Notes: generated by a model from the sequence alone, not told the origin. Counted from the stretch's first letter, positions 1 through 6,589 are shown. The stretch is 10,016 nucleotides of DNA from Acetobacter sp. UBA5411 (GCF_002409645.1 NZ_DHNR01000016.1:1-10016); one strand, 5' to 3'. Numbers and translations: made by a program.

Positions 1-533
1 ACATCCACCCCAAGGTATCGAACCGTACTATCCAGTTTTGAATGACCCAGCAGGATCTGCACGGCTCGGATATTACCGGTTCGTTTGTAAATCATGGCAA
101 CCTTAGTCCGGCGGAGCGAATGAGTTCCATATTCCCCGGCGATCAGTCCCACCGCCTGAACCCATTGATCCAAAAGCCGGGCGTATTGCCTTGTGCTCAG
201 GTGAGCTTTGGCGCTTAGGCGACTTGGAAAAACATACTCATTCAAGCCACCACCTCGATGTTCCAGCCACGCCCGCACGCTTTCTCGCGTTGTTTCTGTA
301 ATTTCGAATTGCACAGGTCGCCGGGTTTTCTGCTGGACGACCATGGCTCGGTGGCGCACCTGACCACTGGTAACGATGTCGCCGATACGAAGGCTGACAA
401 GATCGCAGCCTCTGAGTTTGCTATCGAGAGCAAGATCAAACAAAGCTCTGTCTCTGATACGCTGTTCGCTCCCCAGCCAAAACCGAATGGCCCAGACGTG
501 CTTTTCTTTAAGTGCCCGCTTGGCGCCAACCAT
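1..533 (-). CDS. Tyrosine recombinase/integrase, catalytic domain only (3' end outside window)
   Basis: This is a site-specific DNA recombinase of the tyrosine (phage integrase/XerD-like) family, which cuts and rejoins DNA through a covalent tyrosine link. The 177 codons visible hold the whole active site: Arg41 (in DSKLRGCDL), Lys69 (QQKTRR), His138-x-x-Arg141 (THSLRRTK), His164 (LLGHSKLDST) and the nucleophile Tyr173 (VRYLGV). The N-terminal core-binding domain of full-size integrases is absent, as is usual for a short family of about 200 residues found in Proteobacteria. Only the last residues lie beyond the left edge. I chose ATG 531-533 because GGAGG sits four bases upstream and an in-frame amber (TAG, 546-548) blocks any longer form. 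The frame continues beyond that stop into a recognisable family N-terminus (546-599), so this CDS may be a restart product or the 3' part of a pseudogene. Integrases of this type usually mark plasmids or genomic islands. Confidence 0.82.
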   Translation of the reverse strand, partial: MVGAKRALKEKHVWAIRFWLGSEQRIRDRALFDLALDSKLRGCDLVSLRIGDIVTSGQVRHRAMVVQQKTRRPVQFEITETTRESVRAWLEHRGGGLNEYVFPSRLSAKAHLSTRQYARLLDQWVQAVGLIAGEYGTHSLRRTKVAMIYKRTGNIRAVQILLGHSKLDSTVRYLGVD

Positions 534-537
534 TTTT

Positions 538-542
538 CCTCC
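538..542 (-). promoter_or_regulatory. Shine-Dalgarno that sets the shortened recombinase start
   Basis: GGAGG lies four bases before ATG 533 on the minus strand. It is the only good ribosome binding site downstream of the amber codon at 546-548, and it decides the start chosen for the shortened recombinase. In the uninterrupted family frame the same bases would simply encode Asn-Gly-Gly, so the site may be accidental. I infer that it could let the truncated enzyme still be made. Confidence 0.5.
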
Positions 543-545
543 ATT

Positions 546-599
546 CTAAGGCACGGACGCCTTCAGCGTAGGCGATGGAAAACGCGTTTTCTTTTCCAT
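546..599 (-). pseudogene. Broken 5' end of the recombinase gene (17 codons, then amber)
   Basis: Reading the minus strand from ATG 597-599 gives MEKKTRFPSPTLKASVP and then TAG. The ATG has AGGAG eight bases upstream, a normal initiation site. After the stop the same frame runs without interruption into the recombinase: Asn-Gly-Gly-Lys, then Met1 of the CDS that starts at 533. From memory of this short integrase family, members carry a Pro-Trp-Asn-x-Gly-Lys stretch here, so the amber most simply comes from a TGG-to-TAG change of that tryptophan. Other readings are a 17-residue leader peptide coupled to the recombinase, or a sequencing error. The segment contains the perfect palindrome AAAACGCGTTTT (579-590), nested inside ATGGAAAA/TTTTCCAT arms (575-582 and 592-599). 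Confidence 0.6.
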
Positions 600-891
600 G
601 ATACTTTCTCCTGATCAGCTGCACATGCAGCAATCAGAAGTCTGGAGGAGGACATCGACGGATAACGAGAACTATTGCCGACCGTCCGCTTTATGGAAAC
701 TTGAACGGCTCCGCTTATGACCGACATGAAGGCGACTGCTGCCTGTCTGCTCCTGTATCGCTGAGCAGACAGGCAGATCGGGGGGTGAACGGAATGTCGG
801 GTTGCGGTCAAAATAAATGGAAAGACGTCAGTCAGTAAGGCAGAGTTTGAGATGGTGAGCCAGCCTCGATGCTGGAAGAATGCAGGCTCCG
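600..891. other. Intergenic region between recombinase and ketopantoate-reductase-like gene
   Basis: I see no convincing gene in this stretch, which separates the recombinase 5' end from the stop codon of the next minus-strand gene. The recombinase promoter should lie here on the minus strand, but no clear -35/-10 pair stands out. An imperfect dyad lies at 611-637 (CTGAT..CTGC-ACAT-GCAG..ATCAG), just upstream of the broken 5' end. A strong hairpin lies at 739-776 (own entry). A small CCAGC/GCTGG hairpin at 860-875, just past the stop at 892, could be a weak terminator, but no T-run follows it. Confidence 0.5.
739..776. repeat. Perfect 14-bp inverted repeat (hairpin)
   Basis: CTGCCTGTCTGCTC (739-752) is exactly complementary to GAGCAGACAGGCAG (763-776) around a 10-base loop. 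The arms are GC-rich and perfect, so an RNA from either strand would fold strongly. No T-run follows on either side, so a canonical Rho-independent terminator is not supported. It could still stop read-through from the minus-strand gene ending at 892, or serve as a protein or recombinase site next to the integrase. Confidence 0.7.
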
Positions 892-1800
892 TCATGACGT
901 GGATTTCATAGCGCTAACCGCATCAGGATCGACGGATTGTCCGAGCGTCGTCGCTGAGGCAAGCATATCGTCGACCAAGGCGCAGCACTCGGTTTCTCCT
1001 GTCGCCAGAAGAGTGCGGAACGAGGAAACGCGTGACAGTCCCCAGAGCATTCCGGCAACGGCGAAAACCGGCAGCTTTTCCAGTCTCGCCTTGTCTTTGG
1101 GGTAAATATCGTACCCCTGACCGCGGATCATGGCGAAACAGGCCCGTATGCCAATGGCCAGTGTTCGGGCACGGCTCCATGGCGCGCCTTTACCTCTTTT
1201 CTCAGCAGCGACCGCCACGCTTTCAAACGCGACACCAAGCGGAACGTGACAGCGCAGCCACAGAGCCATTTGAGGCTCGTGCCGTGCGGGCAGTCCGGCA
1301 GTCCTGAAAATCTGAGCCCAGTGCGGGTCATCCGTCAGCGTCTCGCGCTTGCCGACGACAGTTCTGAAACGCCCATTCGTATCGAAATCGGACTGAAGGA
1401 ACGGCATGCCGAGTGCGGCACGTTCTGGACTGACAGCCTGTTGCAGGCGGTCCGGATCGAACGTCATGAACATGAACTGGATCTTTCGGGCCGCACTGCG
1501 CTTCAGCGTCGGCAGAAGAGCTTTGACCTGATAGTCCTTGACCGTCACGAGCACGAGATCATACGGGATGCTTTCATCCAGCCTCTCAGAAATGATCGCC
1601 GGGCCACGCTCCCCTTTCGTCGTGATAACACCGCCATCCCGCTGCAACTGTGCAAGACGCGCAGAATTCGGGCGAGCGACGATCGTCACCTCATGCTCCG
1701 TCTTTCGTGCCATATGGAAGGCAAAGGCGCTTCCGATCCTGCCGCCGCCCAGAATTGCGATGCGGAGCGAAGAAGAAGAACCGGGAGATACTACGCTCAT
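892..1800 (-). CDS. Ketopantoate reductase-like NAD(P)-binding protein (PanE/ApbA family), catalytic residues not conserved
   Basis: This 302-residue protein, near the usual family length, opens with a Rossmann fold: hydrophobic strand, then the dinucleotide loop G18-G-G-R-I-G23, then TIVAR ending strand two. The segment LVLVTVKDYQV is typical of the PanE/ApbA family. The family reduces 2-ketopantoate to pantoate with NADPH in coenzyme A synthesis. The signature residues are not seen here: the Asn-Gly of the substrate site is replaced around FMFMTFDPD, and the catalytic lysine region reads WLRCHVPLG. I therefore do not call it panE; a different substrate or a lost activity is more likely. The start is ATG 1798-1800 with AAGG upstream. 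It is divergent from the XRE regulator at 1928 across 127 bases, which suggests control by that regulator. No partner gene follows it in an operon. Confidence 0.75.
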   Translation of the reverse strand: MSVVSPGSSSSLRIAILGGGRIGSAFAFHMARKTEHEVTIVARPNSARLAQLQRDGGVITTKGERGPAIISERLDESIPYDLVLVTVKDYQVKALLPTLKRSAARKIQFMFMTFDPDRLQQAVSPERAALGMPFLQSDFDTNGRFRTVVGKRETLTDDPHWAQIFRTAGLPARHEPQMALWLRCHVPLGVAFESVAVAAEKRGKGAPWSRARTLAIGIRACFAMIRGQGYDIYPKDKARLEKLPVFAVAGMLWGLSRVSSFRTLLATGETECCALVDDMLASATTLGQSVDPDAVSAMKSTS

Positions 1801-1832
1801 GTCTGCGCCTTTGCGTTCTCAAGGATAAGATG

Positions 1833-1871
1833 AGCCCGGATTCAGGAGGAAAGCCGGGCTGATTTCCTGAA
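1833..1871. promoter_or_regulatory. Interleaved inverted repeats in a divergent promoter region (candidate operator)
   Basis: The 127-base gap between the ketopantoate-reductase-like gene and the XRE regulator holds two interleaved dyads: AGCCCGG (1833-1839) with CCGGGCT (1854-1860), and TTCAGGA (1841-1847) with TCCTGAA (1865-1871). Their place between divergent start codons suits a regulator binding site controlling both genes. The arms are short, so part of this may be chance. No clear -35/-10 elements were recognised. Confidence 0.35.
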
Positions 1872-1927
1872 AGAGGACAGACTGGAGGGGATCGGATACA
1901 CTGGTAAAGCCGTGAGCTTACAGGGGT

Positions 1928-2728
1928 ATGAGCACTAACAGGATGAGCAATCCGCACGCCACTGAGAAAGAGCTGGGCGTCTATCTCCGCAATGCGCGTC
2001 TGAAGCTCGACCCGGCCGCACTGGGATTTCCAGTCCTTCGTCGGCGCACTCCGGGATTACGGCGTGAGGAAGTCGCGCAACGCGCGGGCCTGAGCGTCAC
2101 GTGGTACACGTGGCTTGAGCAGGGACGTGGCGGAACACCGTCGGCCACTGCCCTGGAGCGACTGTCAGACGCCCTGATGCTGACGGACGCCGAACGGGAG
2201 CACCTTTTCCTTCTCGGGCTGGGACGACCGCCCGAAGCGCGTTACCGTCAGGACATGGGCGTCACGCCGAGACTTCAGCGTATGCTGGACAGTCTTGATC
2301 CCAGCCCGGCCTTTATCCGCAGTGCGACCTGGCAGATGGTGGCCTGGAACCGTGCCGCCACGGAACTGATGACCGATTTCGCGTTACTGCCTCCCGAACA
2401 TCGCAATATTCTGCGCCTGATCTTTCTTGATCCCCGCGCCCGGACACTCCATCCGGACTGGGAAAGTACTGCCCGTTTCATTGTCAGCAGTTTCAGGATG
2501 GATGCGGCCCGGGCCGGTGCTTCGGAGACGATCGCGCCTCTGGTCGCGGAACTCTGTGCAGCCAGTTCTGAATTCAGGACGATATGGCACGACCGGACGA
2601 TCCACACATTCGAGCACGGTGCCAAGACGTTTCATCATCCAGTTCACGGTCCCCAGACCTTCGAGGTTTCAACCTTTGCCGTCGATGGCCGTCCTGACCT
2701 GATCCTGGTCATATACGGCGAGGTGTAA
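1928..2728 (+). CDS. XRE-family transcriptional regulator with MmyB-like ligand-binding domain
   Basis: This 266-residue cytoplasmic DNA-binding regulator has two parts. Residues of about 16-85 form the helix-turn-helix, with the typical RRTPGLRREEVAQRAGLS stretch followed by WYTWLEQGR, the recognition-helix signature of this group. Residues of about 105-266 match the MmyB-like ligand-binding domain, including PSPAFIRSATWQMVAWNRAA and a conserved aromatic/acidic C-terminal part. Such proteins often sit beside a divergently transcribed oxidoreductase and control it, which matches the divergent gene ending at 1800. The ATG at 1928 has AGGGG only one base upstream, too close to be ideal. ATG 1943 is an alternative but has no better site, so the start is uncertain; a leaderless message is possible. 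The effector is unknown. Confidence 0.88.
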   Translation: MSTNRMSNPHATEKELGVYLRNARLKLDPAALGFPVLRRRTPGLRREEVAQRAGLSVTWYTWLEQGRGGTPSATALERLSDALMLTDAEREHLFLLGLGRPPEARYRQDMGVTPRLQRMLDSLDPSPAFIRSATWQMVAWNRAATELMTDFALLPPEHRNILRLIFLDPRARTLHPDWESTARFIVSSFRMDAARAGASETIAPLVAELCAASSEFRTIWHDRTIHTFEHGAKTFHHPVHGPQTFEVSTFAVDGRPDLILVIYGEV

Positions 2729-2764
2729 TTGGCACTCGTATGTAAGTGAGCACCCGTTTACTAT

Positions 2765-2780
2765 TTCTCCGGAAGGAGAA
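2765..2780. terminator. Possible weak bidirectional terminator between convergent genes
   Basis: TTCTCC (2765-2770) and GGAGAA (2775-2780) form a six-bp stem around GGAA in the 70-base gap between the convergent XRE and NmrA-like genes. The location suits a bidirectional terminator, but the stem is short and no T-run follows. The right arm also resembles a Shine-Dalgarno before ATG 2784, so the assignment is tentative. Confidence 0.3.
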
Positions 2781-2798
2781 CCCATGCCGGCAATACTG

Positions 2799-3656
2799 TC
2801 AGACTTTGGCTGTCTGATTCGTTGCCCAGTCGGACAAGGTCAGCAGGCCGCGATGTTCATGCCTGAGGGCTGGCACATCGGCACAGAAGCCCTCGCGTGC
2901 GATCCACTCGAACATCAGCCGGAAATCATCGGGTAGCCGGTTAAGCAAACCTTGGGGGATGGTGAACATGACGGCTGGCCGCAAACCGGTACGACGCAAT
3001 GTTCCGGCGGCCTGCTGTGCCGTGACGGCATCTCCGGCGATTTCAATGGCGCGGCCGATGAACTGCTCGGGATGTTCGAACGCCTCTGCGGCAAACCAGC
3101 CGACATCCCGTACCGAAACAAGGTGCATCGGCTGGCCGGGTGCCAGACAGGTTTTCATCATCGAAAGCATCGTGGTCCGAAAGATGAAAGTCGCGAAATT
3201 TTCCATGAAGGCTGCCGGACGCAGCATGGTCGATGGCAGGCCAAGCGTTCTGATCTGCTGCTCAATGGCATGTTTGCTCTCGAAGTGCGGTACGCCGCTG
3301 TCGCGATCCACCCCGCCTGCTGAACACTGAACGATATGGCTCACGCCGCATTCGGCCGCCAGCGTCGCCAGTAATCTGCCCTGGCGCTCTTCTCCCTCGG
3401 GTCCGATTTTCATGGGAGACTGCACGGACAGCACGCCATACACATCCGTCAGAGCCGCTCGCAGCGACCGTTCGTCATCGAGATTACCCTGAACCAGTTC
3501 GACACCCCGTGCTGCCAGAGCGGCGGCTTTCGGTGCCCCGGGGTTTCGCACCAGAGCGCGAATGCGCCATCGGGCGGGGCGCGCCAGAAGTTCGGTAATT
3601 GTCGCACCGCCCTGATTGCCGGTAGCGCCTGTGATGAGAATGATCGGATCCGGCAT
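2799..3656 (-). CDS. NmrA-family NAD(P)-binding protein (atypical SDR)
   Basis: This 285-residue Rossmann protein has the family's usual length. The N-terminus reads IILITGATGNQGG, giving the GxxGxxG loop G10-A-T-G13-N-Q-G16, and ALVRNP places Arg37 where the family contacts NADP phosphate. Later blocks fit NmrA/HSCARG-type atypical short-chain dehydrogenases: VELVQGNLDD, GVLSVQSP, and SKHAIEQQIRTLGLPSTMLRP with the AAFMENF segment. The Tyr-x-x-x-Lys of classical SDRs is replaced by HFESKHAIE, so it may sense the NADP redox state or use a modified mechanism. The start is ATG 3654-3656 with GGGAG seven bases upstream. It is divergent from a LysR gene, and the shared gap holds two LysR-like dyads, so I infer that regulator controls it. 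Substrate unknown. Confidence 0.86.
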   Translation of the reverse strand: MPDPIILITGATGNQGGATITELLARPARWRIRALVRNPGAPKAAALAARGVELVQGNLDDERSLRAALTDVYGVLSVQSPMKIGPEGEERQGRLLATLAAECGVSHIVQCSAGGVDRDSGVPHFESKHAIEQQIRTLGLPSTMLRPAAFMENFATFIFRTTMLSMMKTCLAPGQPMHLVSVRDVGWFAAEAFEHPEQFIGRAIEIAGDAVTAQQAAGTLRRTGLRPAVMFTIPQGLLNRLPDDFRLMFEWIAREGFCADVPALRHEHRGLLTLSDWATNQTAKV

Positions 3657-3690
3657 CGGCGTTCTCCCGCTGAGGAAGAAAACCTATTGC

Positions 3691-3707
3691 GTTCCGACAG
3701 ACGGAAC
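3691..3707. promoter_or_regulatory. LysR-type operator candidate, NmrA-proximal dyad
   Basis: GTTCCG-ACAGA-CGGAAC is a perfect dyad with six-base arms. It contains the T-N11-A core (T3 to A15) known for LysR-type sites. It lies 34 bases upstream of the NmrA-like start codon, where promoter elements of that gene would be. A second copy of the GTTCC/GGAAC dyad is at 3732-3747. Confidence 0.6.
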
Positions 3708-3731
3708 CAGACACTGCATCGTGGATAGTGG

Positions 3732-3747
3732 GTTCCAGAATCGGAAC
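3732..3747. promoter_or_regulatory. LysR-type operator candidate, LysR-proximal dyad
   Basis: GTTCC-AGAATC-GGAAC repeats the arms of the dyad at 3691-3707, with a six-base spacer and T-N11-A spacing. The centres of the two dyads are about 40 bases apart, close to four helical turns, so both can sit on one DNA face. This copy ends seven bases before the preferred LysR start and overlaps its presumed ribosome binding region, which would suit autorepression. Confidence 0.55.
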
Positions 3748-3754
3748 GACAACA

Positions 3755-4678
3755 ATGAACGTCTATGATCTGTACTGCTTTGTCCGCATCGCGGAAACGG
3801 CGAGTTTAAGTGGCGCCGCACGCGCCATGACCGCGCCGAAATCGACGCTCAGCCGGGCGGTATCCAGGCTGGAAACCGAATTCGGAGCCAAGCTGTTCGA
3901 ACGAGGAGCGCGTGAACTTCGTTTGACGGAAGCCGGTAATCTGCTTCTGCCTCATGCACGACGCGTACTTGATGATATCGCCGAAGCCCGCTCGGCACTG
4001 GACGGTGTCACCGGACAGCCGCGCGGCACATTGCGGGTCAATGCAGCCATGACATTCGCGCTTGGTCTTATTGCGCCAATGCTGCCCGGTTTTCTCGAAC
4101 GTTTTCCCGATATGCGGGTGAATCTCGAGACGGAAAACCGTATCGTGGATGTGGCGCGCGAGGATGTCGACGTGGCGATCCGGATCGGGTCCCTCCCGGA
4201 CTCCGATCTGATTGCCCGTCCGCTTGGCAGCATTGCTTTATGGCCGTGCGCCAGCCCGGGGTATCTGACACGGCAGGGAACACCGGAAACGCCCGGTGAT
4301 CTTGCGTCGCACACTCTGCTGGGATGGATCGACCGCCCTGATCACTGGCGCTTCACAGATAGTCACGGTCGCGACCATGTTGTGCCCGTTCCTGTTGGCT
4401 CGGTTGTCCCGGAACCGGCAGTGCTTCAGGTCCTGCTGGAGAATAACGCCGGGATCGGACGTCTGCCGGATTTTCTTGCGGCTCCTGCCGTCAGGCGCGG
4501 CAGCCTTGTGCGACTGCTGCCGACGTTCAGAACGGAAACAGTCGAGGCACATGCCGTCTATGCGGCGCACCGCAGCCTGTCATCGAAAGTTCAAGTATTT
4601 ATCGCCTCACTCCGCGATCACCTGAAAAAAATGGAAGGTCCGTTATTAGGAAATCCCAGCCAACCGCCGAACGACTGA
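3755..4678 (+). CDS. LysR-family transcriptional regulator
   Basis: This is a 307-residue LysR-type regulator of normal length. Residues of about 1-60 form the winged helix-turn-helix, with LYCFVRIAETASLSGAARAM, then STLSRAVSRLE and the LFERGARELRLTEAG wing. The linker helix follows, and the effector domain starts near residue 85 (GTLRVNAAMTF). The segment DVDVAIRIGSLPDSDLIARP is typical of the subgroup whose relatives sit next to NAD(P)-binding oxidoreductases. I chose ATG 3755 because the DNA-binding domain of this family starts within a few residues of it; a GTG at 3728 would add nine unlikely residues and put the dyad at 3732-3747 inside the gene. The ribosome binding site is weak (GGAAC). 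It is transcribed divergently from the NmrA-like gene, its likely target. The effector is unknown. Confidence 0.9.
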   Translation: MNVYDLYCFVRIAETASLSGAARAMTAPKSTLSRAVSRLETEFGAKLFERGARELRLTEAGNLLLPHARRVLDDIAEARSALDGVTGQPRGTLRVNAAMTFALGLIAPMLPGFLERFPDMRVNLETENRIVDVAREDVDVAIRIGSLPDSDLIARPLGSIALWPCASPGYLTRQGTPETPGDLASHTLLGWIDRPDHWRFTDSHGRDHVVPVPVGSVVPEPAVLQVLLENNAGIGRLPDFLAAPAVRRGSLVRLLPTFRTETVEAHAVYAAHRSLSSKVQVFIASLRDHLKKMEGPLLGNPSQPPND

Positions 4679-4734
4679 CATGAAGGCGTAAGCAGACATG
4701 CTACAGCAACGCTATTCAAGCTTTCGGCTGGCAC

Positions 4735-5361
4735 TCACACCACCAGCAGTCCATCCTCGCTCGAAACACTGCCGTCAGCCCCAACCAGCACAGCCTTCAG
4801 AGCAGCTGGATAAAGCACATGCTCCTGCACCAGTACGCGGGCAGCCAGATCGTCTGCGCTATCCTTTTTCGGAAAGACGGGGACTGCCGCCTGAGCGATG
4901 ATAGGCCCTTCATCCATGCCGGCTGTCACACGATGCACCGTGCAGCCGTGGATGCGCACGCCCGCTTCCAGCGCCCGTTCATGCGTATGCGTGCCGGGGA
5001 AAAGCGGTAGCAGGCTGGGATGGATGTTGATCATCCGGCCGGCCCATGCGTCCGTCAAAAACGGTGTGAGCAGGCGCATGTAGCCAGCGAGGCAGACAAA
5101 CTCCACACCCGCTTTCCGCAATCGAGCGTCGATAGCGCGTTCGTGCGCCTCCCGATCCTTGTCGAAAGCCTTGTGGGGCACCGCTTCGGCCCGCAGGCCA
5201 AGGGAGCGGGCGTAATCCAGTCCGGCCGCATCCTCCTTGTTGCTCAGGACAAGCGCAACCTCGGCCGGAAAATTCGGCTCGGCGCAGGCGGCGATCAGCG
5301 AGCGCATGTTGCTGCCGCGGCCGCTGATGAGGATGGCGATCGGGGTCTTGCGGATGCTCAC
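4735..5361 (-). CDS. purN: Phosphoribosylglycinamide formyltransferase (GAR transformylase)
   Basis: PurN transfers a formyl group from 10-formyltetrahydrofolate to glycinamide ribonucleotide, step three of purine synthesis, in the cytoplasm. The protein has 208 residues, the family's usual size. SGRGSN (residues 13-18) binds the substrate phosphate. The catalytic trio known from E. coli is visible as Asn112 and His114 (MINIHPSLLP) and Asp150 (TAGMDEGPI). The start is GTG 5359-5361, with GAGG about nine bases upstream. The purM stop codon lies only 11 bases before it, so the two genes should share one message and may be translationally coupled. The stop faces that of the LysR gene across a 56-base gap in which I see no clear terminator. 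Confidence 0.97.
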   Translation of the reverse strand: MSIRKTPIAILISGRGSNMRSLIAACAEPNFPAEVALVLSNKEDAAGLDYARSLGLRAEAVPHKAFDKDREAHERAIDARLRKAGVEFVCLAGYMRLLTPFLTDAWAGRMINIHPSLLPLFPGTHTHERALEAGVRIHGCTVHRVTAGMDEGPIIAQAAVPVFPKKDSADDLAARVLVQEHVLYPAALKAVLVGADGSVSSEDGLLVV

Positions 5362-5372
5362 GTCAGATTGCC

Positions 5373-6470
5373 TCAGGACCAGGAAAAGTCCGGGGAGACA
5401 GCCATCTCCAGCGTGGGGGCCGCGTCTGCGTCAACGGCGGCTTCGACCTGTCCGAGGACGATCGGTGTTTCACCCATCTTGCTCAGACGTTCCATGACGA
5501 CATCCGGCTTGGACGTGATCAGCACCATTCCGATACCGCAGTTGAACACGCGCAGCATTTCCTCGGTGGCGACGTTTCCGGTTTTCGCCAGCCAGCCGAA
5601 GACCGGAGCAGGGGCCCACGGACCGTCGATCACAGCTTTCACGCCGTTGGGCAGCACACGCGGCAAATTGCCCGGCAGACCGCCGCCGGTAATGTGGGCG
5701 GCTCCGCTCAGCAGGCCTTCGCGATGCAGGTCCAGAACCTGCGACACATAGAGTTTCGTCGGCGTCATCAGCGCCTGCGCGAGCGACTGGCCCGGTGCGA
5801 ATGGGGCTGCGTCGTCGAGCTTGAGACCGGCGGCGGACAGGATGCGACGCACCAGCGAGAAGCCGTTGGAATGCACGCCACTGGAAACGAGGCCGATCAG
5901 CGCGTCACCGGCGCGGATTTCGCCCGGCAGTAGTTTGCCGCGCTCGGCGGCCCCGACGGAGAAGCCTGCGAGATCATAATGACCCGGCGCATACATGCCG
6001 GGCATTTCTGCCGTCTCACCGCCGACAAGGGCGCAGCCGGACAGGCGGCAGCCTTCGGCGATGCCTTTCACAACCTTGGCGGCATCTTCGATGGCCAGCT
6101 TGCCGGTGGCGAAATAGTCGAGAAAGAACAGCGGCTCCGCGCCCTGTACGACAAGGTCGTTGACGCACATGGCGACCAGATCGATGCCGACCGTGTCATG
6201 CAAACTACTGTCGATGGCGAGGTTCAGCTTGGTGCCCACGCCGTCTGTGCAGGAGACGAGGACCGGGTCGGAGAAACCGGCGGCCTTGAGGTCGAACAGC
6301 GCGCCGAAACCGCCCAGTCCACCCATGACGCCCGTGCGGGTCGTGGCCTTGGCGGCAGGCTTGATCGCCTCGACAAGGGCGTCACCTGCTTCGATGTCCA
6401 CTCCGGCCTCGCGATAAGTGAGGCCCTTGGAAGAAGCGCTCTGTGAGGTTTCCGGGGGAGATGCGGTCAT
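5373..6470 (-). CDS. purM: Phosphoribosylformylglycinamidine cyclo-ligase (AIR synthetase)
   Basis: PurM closes the imidazole ring of the purine, turning formylglycinamidine ribonucleotide into aminoimidazole ribonucleotide with ATP, in the cytoplasm. The hallmark blocks appear in order: LTYREAGVDIEAGD near the N-terminus, the glycine-rich VMGGLGGFGALFDL, SCTDGVGTKLN (nucleotide/metal site), GGETAEMPGMY, SSGVHSNGFSLVRR and ITGGGLPGNLPRVLP. I chose ATG 6468-6470 (365 residues) because homology to other PurM proteins begins shortly after it. The open frame continues to ATG 6522-6524, which would give 383 residues with a nonconserved start; neither has a strong ribosome binding site. It is the first gene of a purM-purN operon and is divergent from the hdaA-like gene. 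The promoter must lie in 6471-6589, but I cannot point to clear elements. Confidence 0.96.
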   Translation of the reverse strand: MTASPPETSQSASSKGLTYREAGVDIEAGDALVEAIKPAAKATTRTGVMGGLGGFGALFDLKAAGFSDPVLVSCTDGVGTKLNLAIDSSLHDTVGIDLVAMCVNDLVVQGAEPLFFLDYFATGKLAIEDAAKVVKGIAEGCRLSGCALVGGETAEMPGMYAPGHYDLAGFSVGAAERGKLLPGEIRAGDALIGLVSSGVHSNGFSLVRRILSAAGLKLDDAAPFAPGQSLAQALMTPTKLYVSQVLDLHREGLLSGAAHITGGGLPGNLPRVLPNGVKAVIDGPWAPAPVFGWLAKTGNVATEEMLRVFNCGIGMVLITSKPDVVMERLSKMGETPIVLGQVEAAVDADAAPTLEMAVSPDFSWS

Positions 6471-6589
6471 GGCGTCGGCTCGTTCTGGGCTGTGGGATGG
6501 TCTCGACAGGTGAGGGTCGAACATCCGGGACGTTTACGGTATCAGGTTTATGAGCACTCTTTAAGGCAGGCGGGGCGGCGCGCATAGCG

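Noticed and set aside
242..614. Open frames of 100 and 118 codons over the recombinase region on both strands.
   Set aside because: The minus-strand recombinase frame carries a complete set of family catalytic residues across 1-533; these frames are its shadows and show no family resemblance.
563..895. A 110-codon minus-strand frame whose ATG overlaps the stop of the ketopantoate-reductase-like gene (ATGA), suggesting coupling.
   Set aside because: No ribosome binding site or recognisable domain, a composition unlike a real protein, and it runs through the 14-bp hairpin and over the recombinase 5' end in another frame.
2784..2936. A 50-codon plus-strand frame with a good GGAAGGAG site before ATG 2784.
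   Set aside because: It lies almost wholly antisense to the NmrA-like gene, with no recognisable product; kept only as a note on the repeated start context.
5020..5751. A 243-codon plus-strand frame across the purN/purM junction.
   Set aside because: It is antisense to two clearly identified enzymes with intact active sites.
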